From Legionella sp. PC997 (GTDB taxonomy: Bacteria > Pseudomonadota > Gammaproteobacteria > Legionellales > Legionellaceae), in the NCBI RefSeq assembly GCF_014109825.1, contig NZ_CP059576.1, positions 3,641,501-3,705,500 of the forward strand: DNA of 64,000 bases. Direction: 5' to 3'. Positions 27,293 through 35,595 of this stretch are shown piece after piece. Position 1 is the stretch's first letter. The number at the start of each line of letters is the position of its first letter. The notes under the pieces are model-generated. The model was not told the origin of the DNA. It made no database searches and saw only the letters and a program-made list of their open reading frames with translations. The translations under genes and the position numbers were made by a program.

Positions 27293-27732
27293 GATCATAT
27301 TGATATTGCAGAAGATGATTACAAAGCACAGAAAGCGTTTATGGAACAATTATGCGACTTTAAAAATCAGCATAATTGCCATATCCATCTTATTGCGCAC
27401 CCCCGTAAAGGTGCTGATGAATCACAGCCTTCTGGAAAACTTGATAACAAAGGTACAGGGGCAATAAGTGATTTAGCAGATAATTGCTATACTGTATGGC
27501 GTAATAAACTCAAAGAGGAACTAAGAATATTCAAACCAGTGGTGTGACTCTTCCAGCAAAAGAATTAAAAACACTTGAAAGCTCTGATTGCATATGGTGC
27601 TGCGATAAACAACGCAATGGAGAGTGGGAGGGAAAAATCGGTTTTTGGTTTCATGGAGCATCGTTGCAATATCTTTACAAACCTGAACAAAAGCCGGTTA
27701 GATTTGTAGAATATTCAAAAACTTCACATTAA
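27293..27732 (+). pseudogene. Remnant of a phage DnaB/Twinkle-type helicase
   Basis: Two frames carry successive pieces of the C-terminal half of a phage replicative helicase or primase-helicase. The first reads HIDIAEDDYKAQKAFMEQLC, then CHIHLIAHPRKGADE (the RecA-like motif with His and Arg) and GTGAISDLADNCYTVWRNK, ending at 27547. The second (27544-27732) reads SDCIWCCDKQRNGEWEGKIG. The ATP-binding half is missing and stops precede the first piece. It shows that a prophage or phage satellite once lay next to tRNA-Asn. Confidence 0.7.
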
Positions 27733-27762
27733 TTTGATTTATCTACGCTGCGGGGCTATAAA

Positions 27763-28233
27763 ATGAAAACAACTAATATTGCTAAATTTATGCTGATTGC
27801 ACTTCTTATTCCTTACGCAGCATTCGCAGAGATTATTTCTGGCGAAGTAATTAAAATATCTGACGGAGATACTTTAACGATTTTAACTGATACAAATATT
27901 CAATTGAAAATTAGACTTATTGAGATAGATGCCCCAGAAAAAAAACAAGCTTTTGGAAGTGTATCAAAACAAGCATTGTCTACTCTTTGTTTTAGAAAAG
28001 AAGCTATTGTAAATACTAATGCAAAAGATCAATATGGTAGGATTTTGGGTAGAGTTACCTGTGCTGGAATAGATGTAAATGCTGAGCAAGTTAAAACAGG
28101 AATGGCTTGGGTTTACGATAAATATGTAACGGATAAAAGTCTTTATGATCTACAAGATCAAGCTAAAAATAATAAACTCGGCCTATGGGTGGATCCACAC
28201 TCAATACCACCCTGGTTATTTAGGCATCAATAA
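27763..28233 (+). CDS. Thermonuclease (SNase) family exported nuclease
   Basis: A 156-residue secreted or periplasmic nuclease. Signal peptide MKTTNIAKFMLIALLIPYAA is followed by the OB-fold SNase core: GEVIKISDGDTLTIL with the calcium-binding Asp pair, LIEIDAPEKKQAFG, DQYGRILGRVTC and a C-terminal LQDQAKNNKLGLW. The family's Asp, Arg and Glu positions appear present (RLIEIDAPE). Its stop directly abuts that of the convergent DUF4236 gene. It hydrolyses DNA or RNA if active. Confidence 0.88.
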   Translation: MKTTNIAKFMLIALLIPYAAFAEIISGEVIKISDGDTLTILTDTNIQLKIRLIEIDAPEKKQAFGSVSKQALSTLCFRKEAIVNTNAKDQYGRILGRVTCAGIDVNAEQVKTGMAWVYDKYVTDKSLYDLQDQAKNNKLGLWVDPHSIPPWLFRHQ

Positions 28234-29418
28234 TCAAATTGGGTCAATTGAACAAAAATTACTAGATCTATCGATATTTCTTCTGAGATTAAACCGTTCT
28301 AGTGCATTTATGGGATTAATATCTTCAAGCTTACTAAAATCTATATCAGTCCATTTTGGCTTATCTACTTCTACAGAAATAATGTAAACATTCTCAATTA
28401 ATCCGGTTGCAGGATTATTTCTTTGTACATAACCTGATAAAACTATTTTTTGCAAAATAGGTAAAGTAGAAAAAACTTCTCCCGTTATACGGAAAAATAT
28501 AGCGTGAACTAAATGGCTAAAATCCTTCTTGAGCTGTATTTCATTCCGGTCTTTGATTAATAATTTATATCCTCTTGACGCAATTTCAGCAGTTCTCTTA
28601 GGCATGTCCTTTAAATCCGGCAAATCAATATCTAAAAATAATGTATTCTGATCTTTAAAATCAAAACTCAACTGAGTATCTTTTGCCCAAGTTAGATTAC
28701 TTAATGCATAAGTAAAAATTTGCTCCATAGCATCCAAATCGCCATTTTCTGATTGTCGCACTATTGAATTAAACTCCTCCGTAGCTTCATCATGATCTTT
28801 TTTTATGCTTTCCCAATATCCTACGGCCTGTTGATAAAGAGACATTTTATTATTATTTTTATTTTCAATATCAGAGGCCCATCCAAACCAGCGGTGATAA
28901 AATTTTATCTTTTGAAGTTTTGGTTTTTTCGGATGAGGAACACTTAATTCATGATAAGTTAATTTTGTTTGATAAGGAGATGGTGTTACGTGATGGATAA
29001 TCATTAATTCATCAAAGTCTTTATTTATTTCATTCGCTGCCTTTTGTAACAACTCTTCTAAAAACTCCGAATGATCATTTTTAATTTGATTAATCATTTT
29101 GGGCGGTAGTGGCAAACCATCCTCCGTCGCAAAAGATAAAATACCATTGTCATTAACCTTTAATTTAACATCAAGATACGCAGATTCGCTGCTATTTAAC
29201 TCTTGCTGCGGGTGGCTATTTGATTTAGACGCCCCATTATCAAGGCGTTCCCTAATAGATAAACCAGTACCTGGTATACCTAAATTCCCATAAACCCCTT
29301 TACTCCCTACATTCATTGAACTACCACGAGGGCCCATTGATAAACTAACTCCCCTTTTTCCAAAATTCAGTCTAACTCCAGGGATCAATGTAACTCGTTT
29401 TTGAAATCGAAGTGCCAT
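28234..29418 (-). CDS. DUF4236 protein
   Basis: A 394-residue protein. The N-terminal 55 residues are the Gly-rich DUF4236 domain: ALRFQKRVTLIPGVRLNFGK then GPRGSSMNVGSKGVYGNLGI and PGTGLSIRER. The remaining 340 residues are hydrophilic and not recognised, with a low-complexity Asn/Lys linker. Its ATG overlaps the stop of the upstream K+ channel gene by one base (TAATG), so the two are translationally coupled. Function unknown; the coupling suggests a job related to the channel. Confidence 0.75.
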   Translation of the reverse strand: MALRFQKRVTLIPGVRLNFGKRGVSLSMGPRGSSMNVGSKGVYGNLGIPGTGLSIRERLDNGASKSNSHPQQELNSSESAYLDVKLKVNDNGILSFATEDGLPLPPKMINQIKNDHSEFLEELLQKAANEINKDFDELMIIHHVTPSPYQTKLTYHELSVPHPKKPKLQKIKFYHRWFGWASDIENKNNNKMSLYQQAVGYWESIKKDHDEATEEFNSIVRQSENGDLDAMEQIFTYALSNLTWAKDTQLSFDFKDQNTLFLDIDLPDLKDMPKRTAEIASRGYKLLIKDRNEIQLKKDFSHLVHAIFFRITGEVFSTLPILQKIVLSGYVQRNNPATGLIENVYIISVEVDKPKWTDIDFSKLEDINPINALERFNLRRNIDRSSNFCSIDPI

Positions 29419-30176
29419 TAATCTTTCTCCGAATGATTATTTTTAATGTTTTGAATTGCATCACTAAACGATGCGGCAAGTATTCCCGTTGGCATAGCAA
29501 TTAATCCAATACCTACAACCGCAGTAACTGCACCAAAAAACCGGCCTATAGCAGTAATAGGATAAACATCCCCATATCCAACCGTTGTTAATGTGGCGAC
29601 AGACCACCACATTGCTCTGGGGATGCTTCCAAAATAATCTGGCTGTATGTCTCCTTCAACGATATACAATATCGAAGAAGATAAAATAAGTGCAAAAACA
29701 CCTATTCCAAAACTAATAATTAATTCAAACCGTCTCAGATAAATCGCCCGTCCAATGTTTTGCATTGCAACTGAGTAACGCCCCAGTTTAGCAATCCTTA
29801 ATACCCTTAAAAGCCGTGCTAATCTCAAAATAAAACCTTCTGTGCCCAACGTGGTAAGTAAAATTAAAAGCACAGTCAAAAGATCTAAAATTGCGGCAGG
29901 CGTAAGCATATAGCGAATTCGACTTGTACAACTGGAGTTTTCTACGCTAACCCATACGCGAGCAATATACTCAATAGCAAAAATAATAGTAAAAACCCAT
30001 TCGGTTATGAAAAACATCCACTCATTATTGTGATAAATCGAACGTTCTGTTTCTATGATTGCTAAAAACAGAGAGCACAGAATAACAACAACAATTATCT
30101 TATTGGTAAAAGATAAGCCAGGTGTTTGCTTTAAACTTGGATCTAATTCTTGGGCTAAGCGATGCCTCAGTGACAT
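29418..30176 (-). CDS. Voltage-gated-type potassium channel (6TM ion transporter)
   Basis: A 252-residue channel if started at 30176, which has AGGG 7 bases upstream; an in-frame ATG at 30224 adds 16 residues. It has S1-S4 helices with an Arg-rich S4 (RLARLLRVLRIAKLGRY), a pore loop with the K+ selectivity filter TTVGYGDVYP and an S6 helix. There is no C-terminal cyclic-nucleotide-binding domain. Potassium selectivity follows from TVGYG. It is the first gene of the two-gene unit with DUF4236. Confidence 0.9.
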   Translation of the reverse strand: MSLRHRLAQELDPSLKQTPGLSFTNKIIVVVILCSLFLAIIETERSIYHNNEWMFFITEWVFTIIFAIEYIARVWVSVENSSCTSRIRYMLTPAAILDLLTVLLILLTTLGTEGFILRLARLLRVLRIAKLGRYSVAMQNIGRAIYLRRFELIISFGIGVFALILSSSILYIVEGDIQPDYFGSIPRAMWWSVATLTTVGYGDVYPITAIGRFFGAVTAVVGIGLIAMPTGILAASFSDAIQNIKNNHSEKD

Positions 30177-30224
30177 ATTTTTTCCCTGAAATGATGCTTC
30201 TTTTTTTAATAAGTATAGACTCAC

Positions 30225-30612
30225 TAATTTACATGTTACTGATTTATGGACTAAAAATTATGTTTGGGTTTCATAGATATTCGTGGAATAGTACTTACGT
30301 AATTTTAACAATCACACGAGGGAGAAATTGGTCCGTCACAACAATATGAACGCCCATCTTGACATCCACTTACTCCCTGATGATGAGAACAGCAACCACT
30401 CTTTTGAACTGGGGTGTTAATTTTACCAAGTACATTGATTTTTCAACTATAGATCTTCTGTTGCTCAAAAAGGGAAGATTATCAATATTAAAATCAATTT
30501 AGGTGTTGCCACAATTTAACAATGAGCATGGGACAGGCATAAAACCCCTAAGGCTGGTTTTATTTTATGTAGGGGTACAACTCCACTACAGGTATATAAA
30601 GTAGTATAACAA
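30225..30612. other. Intergenic stretch, no gene seen
   Basis: About 390 bases between the channel gene and the small lipoprotein gene. An inverted pair AAAACC and GGTTTT near 30545-30570 is too weak to call. I see no RNA gene, coding frame or repeat here. Confidence 0.5.
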
Positions 30613-31032
30613 TTAATTTTTAATACAGAGCATGCTACAACTAACAACACCATATGTCGCTGTAGATTTCATATACATTGTTACGCTGCCAGTTACTGAA
30701 CTTACATCACAAGACCATCCATGCAAACTCATTTGACCACCTCGATCTTGTCCATCAACTCTAATGCCTGAAAGTACACACATTCTATACTTATCTTTAA
30801 ATTGTGGAGGTAAGGTAATGTGACAATTTACTATTTTCTCCCCGTGTTGGCTGAGTTCTCCCTCATATTTCTCATCGTGGAATCCCTTTTTCATAAAACA
30901 TAAGTGTTTTTCCTGATTTATCTCAGCATAAACATAAAAATTATCTTGTTTATTATCACTGGAACATCCATATAAAAAAAATATTATTGAAATCATAATA
31001 TTTATTAATGCTATTTTTTTATATACCAACAT
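30613..31032 (-). CDS. Small lipoprotein, hypothetical
   Basis: A 139-residue protein with a lipoprotein signal: hydrophobic segment INIMISIIFFLYGC followed by SSDNKQ, where the Cys is the lipidation site. The mature part holds six more cysteines (including LCFM, VNCH, MCVL, WSCD and SCSMLC), so disulfides are likely. No family is recognised. Start ATG at 31032. Location: envelope, with serine after the Cys suggesting the outer membrane. Confidence 0.65.
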   Translation of the reverse strand: MLVYKKIALINIMISIIFFLYGCSSDNKQDNFYVYAEINQEKHLCFMKKGFHDEKYEGELSQHGEKIVNCHITLPPQFKDKYRMCVLSGIRVDGQDRGGQMSLHGWSCDVSSVTGSVTMYMKSTATYGVVSCSMLCIKN

Positions 31033-31231
31033 AAAGATCCATCCGATGGAATATTCAATTTCGTTTAACTATAGCTTACATTAAGTAGTATATAGCCCAT
31101 ATTAACCAGCCTAATGCGGAATTTTTGTACATTAACCCCTCGGGTTAGGCCTGAAGCTAGTGTAGATACATCAGTAATTACTTTACAGTTGGACTGTGTG
31201 AGTGAAGATCTGACCTGGACCTGTAAGTGGG

Positions 31232-31462
31232 TCAATATTCTTTATTAAAATAATTTTTGTTTACGTATTTGCTTATATATGTAGCAAGACCAATACCATC
31301 AATTGCTTTCTTCTTCATTGCTTCAACATGCGTAGCTCCTGGAATCTGATTATTATATAAATACACGCAGTTATTTTTTTGGAATTTAACTTTTATAAAG
31401 TCACTTCCAATTTCATACGCGACAACACACGATACTCCGCTTTTATTTTGATATGCGTCCAT
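31232..31462 (-). CDS. Small KTSC-like domain protein
   Basis: A 76-residue protein preceded by a strong AAGGAGG 8 bases before the ATG. The pattern IKVKFQKNNCVYLYNN followed by AMKKKAIDGIGLATYI and KYVNKNY resembles the KTSC domain, found alone or fused to nucleases and synthetases. The match is by shape only. It lies alone on the minus strand of the accessory region. Confidence 0.5.
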   Translation of the reverse strand: MDAYQNKSGVSCVVAYEIGSDFIKVKFQKNNCVYLYNNQIPGATHVEAMKKKAIDGIGLATYISKYVNKNYFNKEY

Positions 31463-31707
31463 GCCACAGCCCTCCTTAAAAAGAGATATATGTCTAATTA
31501 TATATCATAAAAAGTTCATAAATGTTCAATGGGCCGGCGGCATAGGGCGCAGTTTATTTGGTATAAAAAAGAAGATGTAAAAATGGATTAGAAAAAATTA
31601 TTAGCCAATTTAATGGCACACCTGTAGAGACTGCGACTATAGGACTTATCGGCTTCCGTTATTAATTTTATACTATATTTAAAAGTATTAAGGCTAAGGA
31701 GAGCCCC

Positions 31708-32247
31708 ATGCTCATGCCCAAATTGAATATTTTATTTTTTATTTTAATTGCACCAACATTAGCTATAGCTGAGTTGCCCCCTTTGCCTGATCCGAATAAA
31801 ACTCCACAGAAATACGAAATGGCCATCAATGAACTCAAATCTGCAAAAAGTATAGAATGCTATTTCCCTCAAGGCTTGTTTGCAAATTGGCAAGGACAAT
31901 CAATGAAACTTGAAGATGATCATATATCGAATGCGATTCATTTTGACAATATTGACACTTCTAATAAAAAACAAGCTAGGATGATAGCGAAGTTGGGTGC
32001 TACGGATGTTCGAGCTTTTATGTCACCAACTGGAATTACTTTTATTGAAATTACTGGTATAGGAAATTCTATATACACAACTGTTTTCCCATCATATTTG
32101 GGTGATAAAAAAATTAATTCTGAACCTCAAAAAGATACATTTCTTTTCGAAAAAGCTTATATTGCCGTTACCTCTCGTCACAGTTATGCTCCAATTATCG
32201 GAGCAATGCCATCTCAATTCCATGGTTACTGTAGGATTTTGGAATGA
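31708..32247 (+). CDS. Secreted hypothetical protein
   Basis: A 179-residue protein starting with a signal peptide (MLMPKLNILFFILIAPTLAI, cleavage near AELPP). AAGGAG lies 6 bases before the ATG. The mature protein has a Pro-rich start (LPPLPDPNKTPQKYEM) and two cysteines (IECYF, GYCRIL) that could pair. No family recognised. Periplasmic or secreted. Confidence 0.65.
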   Translation: MLMPKLNILFFILIAPTLAIAELPPLPDPNKTPQKYEMAINELKSAKSIECYFPQGLFANWQGQSMKLEDDHISNAIHFDNIDTSNKKQARMIAKLGATDVRAFMSPTGITFIEITGIGNSIYTTVFPSYLGDKKINSEPQKDTFLFEKAYIAVTSRHSYAPIIGAMPSQFHGYCRILE

Positions 32248-32786
32248 ATTAGCTGAGAGAGGAAGAAATGCATGAATTTAATACTTATTCTAAAGTAGGG
32301 TTATGGAGCTGCATTAAGGTAATACATATTATGAAACCAAAAACGATTAAATATAAACAATTTACTGAAAAGATTATGAACGAATAATTAAGAAAGTGGG
32401 TAATGGCTATAATTCAGAATCATAACACAGACCAATTAGTCACTGATTACCTTTTAGCTAGTAGACTTTTGGAAAGTTTTCGGAGGATGGCAACCACTTA
32501 ATATTCACATCAAGTACCTTCCTAATGAGGGGAAAATATTTGGGCATTTGGAAGTTTTTGAAGATGCTATAAATGATGAATTAAGATTCCTAGGATTAGT
32601 GCAAGAAATAATATAGCAGCTACATATTGGAGGAATATTCCTATTCGATAAAATATTGAGAGATCCTCAATATAGATTCAAAGTATTACGATAATCAAAT
32701 AGGTTATCATTAACTAGATACTGCACGCAATGAGTTTTAATCGAAAACAAATGATGTCTTCAATTTTATCTAACCGAGGAGTCTAA
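32248..32786 (+). other. Gene-poor stretch with a decayed coding fragment
   Basis: No intact gene is visible in these 540 bases. At 32458-32616 one frame reads 52 codons of protein-like sequence (VDFWKVFGGWQPLNIHIKYL, ending GLVQEII and a TAG) with no start codon, which looks like the 3' remnant of a lost gene. The rest is AT-rich and without clear repeats. Confidence 0.4.
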
Positions 32787-32981
32787 ATGAATAGTGAATA
32801 TATTGTTCGATTATATAAGGCTAATGAAGGGAATATTGTTGAACAATTGGTGAAAAATTTCTCCTCAGAAAATGAGGCCAGAAATTTTATAAATAATTAT
32901 AACGGCAACTATATTGGACAGTTATGGGTAATTGTTGAAGGTAATAATTTATTAGACCATATCAAAAGAAATGAAAAATAA
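32787..32981 (+). CDS. Small hypothetical protein upstream of HEPN gene
   Basis: A 64-residue protein (MNSEYIVRLYKANEGNIVEQ) with GAGG 7 bases before the ATG, a clear ribosome site. It overlaps the following HEPN gene by 11 bp, so the two are cotranslated. Alternating hydrophobic strands and one helix suggest a compact fold. No family recognised; it may partner the HEPN protein. Confidence 0.6.
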   Translation: MNSEYIVRLYKANEGNIVEQLVKNFSSENEARNFINNYNGNYIGQLWVIVEGNNLLDHIKRNEK

Positions 32982-33663
32982 ACAAAGAGATAAATGGGAT
33001 GCGAAATTTTTTATACGCAACTCATCCAAATTTTTAGAAGCTGGCAACATGCTTAGCTCAAACTTTAATTATATTGATATTGGTTGTCATCTGGGTCATT
33101 TAGCTATAGAACAATTATTAAAGGGGTTTTTAATCTGGGATGAAAAAGAACTTTCTTTCACTCACATCTTATTCGATTTATCAAAATTAATTGGTTCTAA
33201 TCTGAGTAAAAAATTAGAAACCAAACTAAAGAAGATTGATACATTTTTTAATCGATACCCCAGGGATGAAGAAGAATGGGAGAATACTAGAAAACAATTA
33301 ATAGAAAATAACTATCAATCTGTTACAGGAATAGATGACCTTCCTGGAGAATCTTCAACCATGGATTGGGATCTAATCTTAGAGGCCTGGTGTGAGCTAG
33401 TCCAGTTATGGGTACAAGAAAAGTTTCCTGTGGAATTGAACGATTCCCCTGAGTTTAATTCAATTGCAATAAGATACCCTTCTATTTTATTGGAGTGGGA
33501 CTTTGATAACAACAAATTTAGCCCATTTCAAGTAGAGGTTGACTGTACAAAACAAATATCCTGGAAATGTAAGAAAAATCATTTATCACAGGCTTCCTGG
33601 AAAGAGTATTATGACCGTGGTTGCAAAGATTGCTCACCAAAACTTATGTCATTCTCCCATTAA
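32971..33663 (+). CDS. HEPN domain fused to DUF4379 zinc ribbon
   Basis: A 230-residue protein. Residues 10-100 look like a HEPN four-helix bundle: FLEAGNMLSS, then HLGHLAIEQLLKGFLIW, FTHILFDLSKL and the RYP turn at 95-97. The usual RNase motif R-x4-6-H is not seen. Residues 165-222 look like a DUF4379 zinc ribbon: RYPSILLEWDFDNNKFSPFQ, SWKCKKNH with C200 and H204, and RGCKDC with C218 and C221. DUF4379 often accompanies nucleases. It overlaps the small upstream gene by 11 bp. A role in nucleic-acid binding or defence is inference. Confidence 0.6.
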   Translation: MKNKQRDKWDAKFFIRNSSKFLEAGNMLSSNFNYIDIGCHLGHLAIEQLLKGFLIWDEKELSFTHILFDLSKLIGSNLSKKLETKLKKIDTFFNRYPRDEEEWENTRKQLIENNYQSVTGIDDLPGESSTMDWDLILEAWCELVQLWVQEKFPVELNDSPEFNSIAIRYPSILLEWDFDNNKFSPFQVEVDCTKQISWKCKKNHLSQASWKEYYDRGCKDCSPKLMSFSH

Positions 33664-34088
33664 CAACTACAGTTGACGAATAACACCGACCAAAACTTAC
33701 CACTTCCTCCCGCCTCTGAGTTCGCAATATACTTACTAAGGGGAGCCAATCCCAGTCTGGGTTTGGCGAAATTCCGTCAAACCTTAAATTTTACGTGTCG
33801 AATATGTGTCGAAATTTGGAACCAAATACGACTCTCTAAGCTTCCCCCCAAATTTACCGGTAAAAACATACAATCTTGGTGTGCCAACCTTTGATTCTTG
33901 GCTTGTGTGAGACTTTACCATCAGAGGCGGGTTTCAGCCAGCAGGCGTGTAATAAAACTCTTGTCACGGTGCGCTGATCAAAGCCCTTGCACAGTTCAAT
34001 TCGATGACAACAAATGTTCATAATTTGAGTTGGTAAAACAATCGGTCAACAAAAAACTCCTGCTGGGCCAACAAGTATTGTTTAATCA
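33664..34088. other. Island-internal junction with att-like elements
   Basis: No gene is supported here. GGGGAGCCA at 33740-33748 repeats the last 9 bases of tRNA-Asn (26378-26386). It is followed by an imperfect inverted repeat GGTTTGGCG/CGTCAAACC (33772-33793 region) and by two copies of GTGTCGAA 11 bp apart (33795-33802, 33806-33813), much like the phased repeats next to the tRNA. It may be an old attachment site; nine bases can also occur by chance. Confidence 0.35.
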
Positions 34089-34934
34089 CTATCCTACTAA
34101 AATAAGCGACATCCCAGCAATTGTTAACAGTGTTGCGAAAAGCGTCCTGACAGAAGTCTTTTCTTTTAAGATAACAATTGAGAGAAAAAATACAAATAAA
34201 ATTGAGGTGGAGCGTAACCCGAGGATAACTGCTGAATGAAAATGAAGAAAAGCAAAAACTGCCATGCTGTAGCCCAAACACGCTAGTAAGCCCGCAATAA
34301 TATATTTTTTCTTGCCTTGATTTAATGTTTCCCATGTTATTTTCTTGAGCAACAACATGGGTAGAAATAATAAAAGTGCTTTAAGAACAAATAACCAACT
34401 AATATAAGATAAAGGATTACTTGCCGCTCGGATACCATACGTATCAATGGTAGAATAGGAAAAAATAAAAACTCCTGTCCCTATTGCATAGGCAATTCCT
34501 TGTAGTGAAAACGGGGATTTTTTAGTTATCCTAGTAAAAATAAACGAGATGATACCCAGTGATAATACAACTACCCCCACAAATTCATGGGTGGAAATGG
34601 GATATCCTACGTAATGATGCCAGTAATATAAAGCAAAAAGAGGCGCGCTGCCTACAGCAAGGGGATAAACTGCGCTAACTAATCCATGCTTATACGCATT
34701 ACTAAGGAAGAGTATATAGCCAGTTTGCACGATGGCACTCATCACAACAAAGCTAAAAGTCGCATAATCAAGCAAAGGTACGATAAACAATAAAGGTGCC
34801 GCTACCATGAATTGAGGTATAACCATGAGCGTAACAAATAAAACATTATTACTTGATTGTTTTATTTGAATATTCCAAATCGCACTGCCAAAAGTGGATA
34901 AGAGAACCAGTAAAAATATTAAGGTTTTAAACGA
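34089..34934 (-). CDS. EamA/DMT-family transporter
   Basis: A 281-residue inner-membrane protein with about ten hydrophobic helices in two similar halves, the EamA drug/metabolite transporter layout. The start at 34934 (MSFKTLIFLLVLLSTFGSAI) is preferred over a TTG at 34952. Typical stretches are SAVYPLAVGSAPLFALYYW at the end of helix 4 and ILGLRSTSILFVFFLSIVIL followed by KEK in the second half. The substrate cannot be inferred; no biosynthetic genes are adjacent. Confidence 0.8.
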   Translation of the reverse strand, partial: SFKTLIFLLVLLSTFGSAIWNIQIKQSSNNVLFVTLMVIPQFMVAAPLLFIVPLLDYATFSFVVMSAIVQTGYILFLSNAYKHGLVSAVYPLAVGSAPLFALYYWHHYVGYPISTHEFVGVVVLSLGIISFIFTRITKKSPFSLQGIAYAIGTGVFIFSYSTIDTYGIRAASNPLSYISWLFVLKALLLFLPMLLLKKITWETLNQGKKKYIIAGLLACLGYSMAVFAFLHFHSAVILGLRSTSILFVFFLSIVILKEKTSVRTLFATLLTIAGMSLILVG

Positions 34935-35269
34935 CATTAGTAGTCTTCGCAACGTTCGTTAACCTGGCCAAGGCAAAAGAAACGCAAGTGAGGAAAAACA
35001 AATATTATCATAATAGATCCAGAAGTGTGAGATAAAAAGCCTTTGAAAGATCATATGTTTTATTTGGTATGAAGTAAGTAGATACTGTCTTTAAAGGCAA
35101 GCAAAATTAAATGGGTTGCTTGCTTTAAGTGCTACGAAAATGATATGAGCTAATTCCTCAATAGCACAGATAATTGTTTTTGGATTTTTCCCCTTCTGTT
35201 GTAATCAGCAAAAAGACAAATCTCAACGCTTGTGCTTATCAGCTAAATTCAAAAATACAGTAACTTTTT
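34935..35269. other. Intergenic stretch upstream of hipBA, nothing seen
   Basis: About 335 AT-rich bases between the divergent EamA transporter and hipB. I see no coding frame, RNA or repeat before the operator array at 35270. Confidence 0.5.
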
Positions 35270-35343
35270 TACCCTCAAATACGGGTATAATTGATTTTAC
35301 CCGCACTTGGGGGTATAGTTAATATTATTGGCACTTGAGGGTA
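35270..35343 (+). promoter_or_regulatory. HipB operator array, three boxes at 28-bp spacing
   Basis: TACCC-N8-GGGTA occurs perfectly at 35270-35287 and 35298-35315; a third box at 35326-35343 keeps the right half GGGTA but has TATTG on the left. Box starts are exactly 28 bp apart. TATAAT at 35286-35291 overlaps the right half of box 1, so HipB binding would block the promoter. The form parallels the TATCC-N8-GGATA operators of E. coli hipBA. Confidence 0.85.
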
Positions 35344-35355
35344 AAATGGGGATTT

Positions 35356-35595
35356 ATGATTATCCGATCAGCAAAAGATTTGGCATTATATTTAAATGAC
35401 AAGCGCAAGCAACTTAAAATGAGTCAATCGGAAGTTGCAGATTTAGTGGGTTTGAAACAGGATACCGTATCAAAATTTGAAAATAGTCCCGACAATAGCC
35501 GAATTGATACCCTGTTTAGGATATTGTCCGCCCTAAATTTAAACATTAGTCTTGTTGATAAAGGGCAAAAAACTCATGAAGAGATAGAGTGGTAA
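35356..35595 (+). CDS. hipB: HipB antitoxin, XRE-family repressor
   Basis: A 79-residue antitoxin and autorepressor. The ATG at 35356 is chosen because GGGGA lies just upstream; a TTG at 35335 lies inside operator box 3. The helix-turn-helix is clear: RKQLKMSQSEVADLVGLKQD then TVSKFENSPDNSRIDTL. Its TAA overlaps the hipA ATG (TAATG), coupling toxin to antitoxin synthesis. It would bind the operators at 35270-35343 and neutralise HipA. Confidence 0.9.
   Translation: MIIRSAKDLALYLNDKRKQLKMSQSEVADLVGLKQDTVSKFENSPDNSRIDTLFRILSALNLNISLVDKGQKTHEEIEW

Noticed and set aside
26482..30224. A Pycsar or CBASS-type system built from the cyclase-like gene and the K+ channel
   Set aside because: The genes lie on opposite strands 2 kb apart, the channel has no nucleotide-binding domain, and the cyclase-like gene appears frameshifted.
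33673..33894. 73-codon plus-strand frame
   Set aside because: It has no ribosome site or protein-like composition and covers the att-like repeats; better read as noncoding junction sequence.
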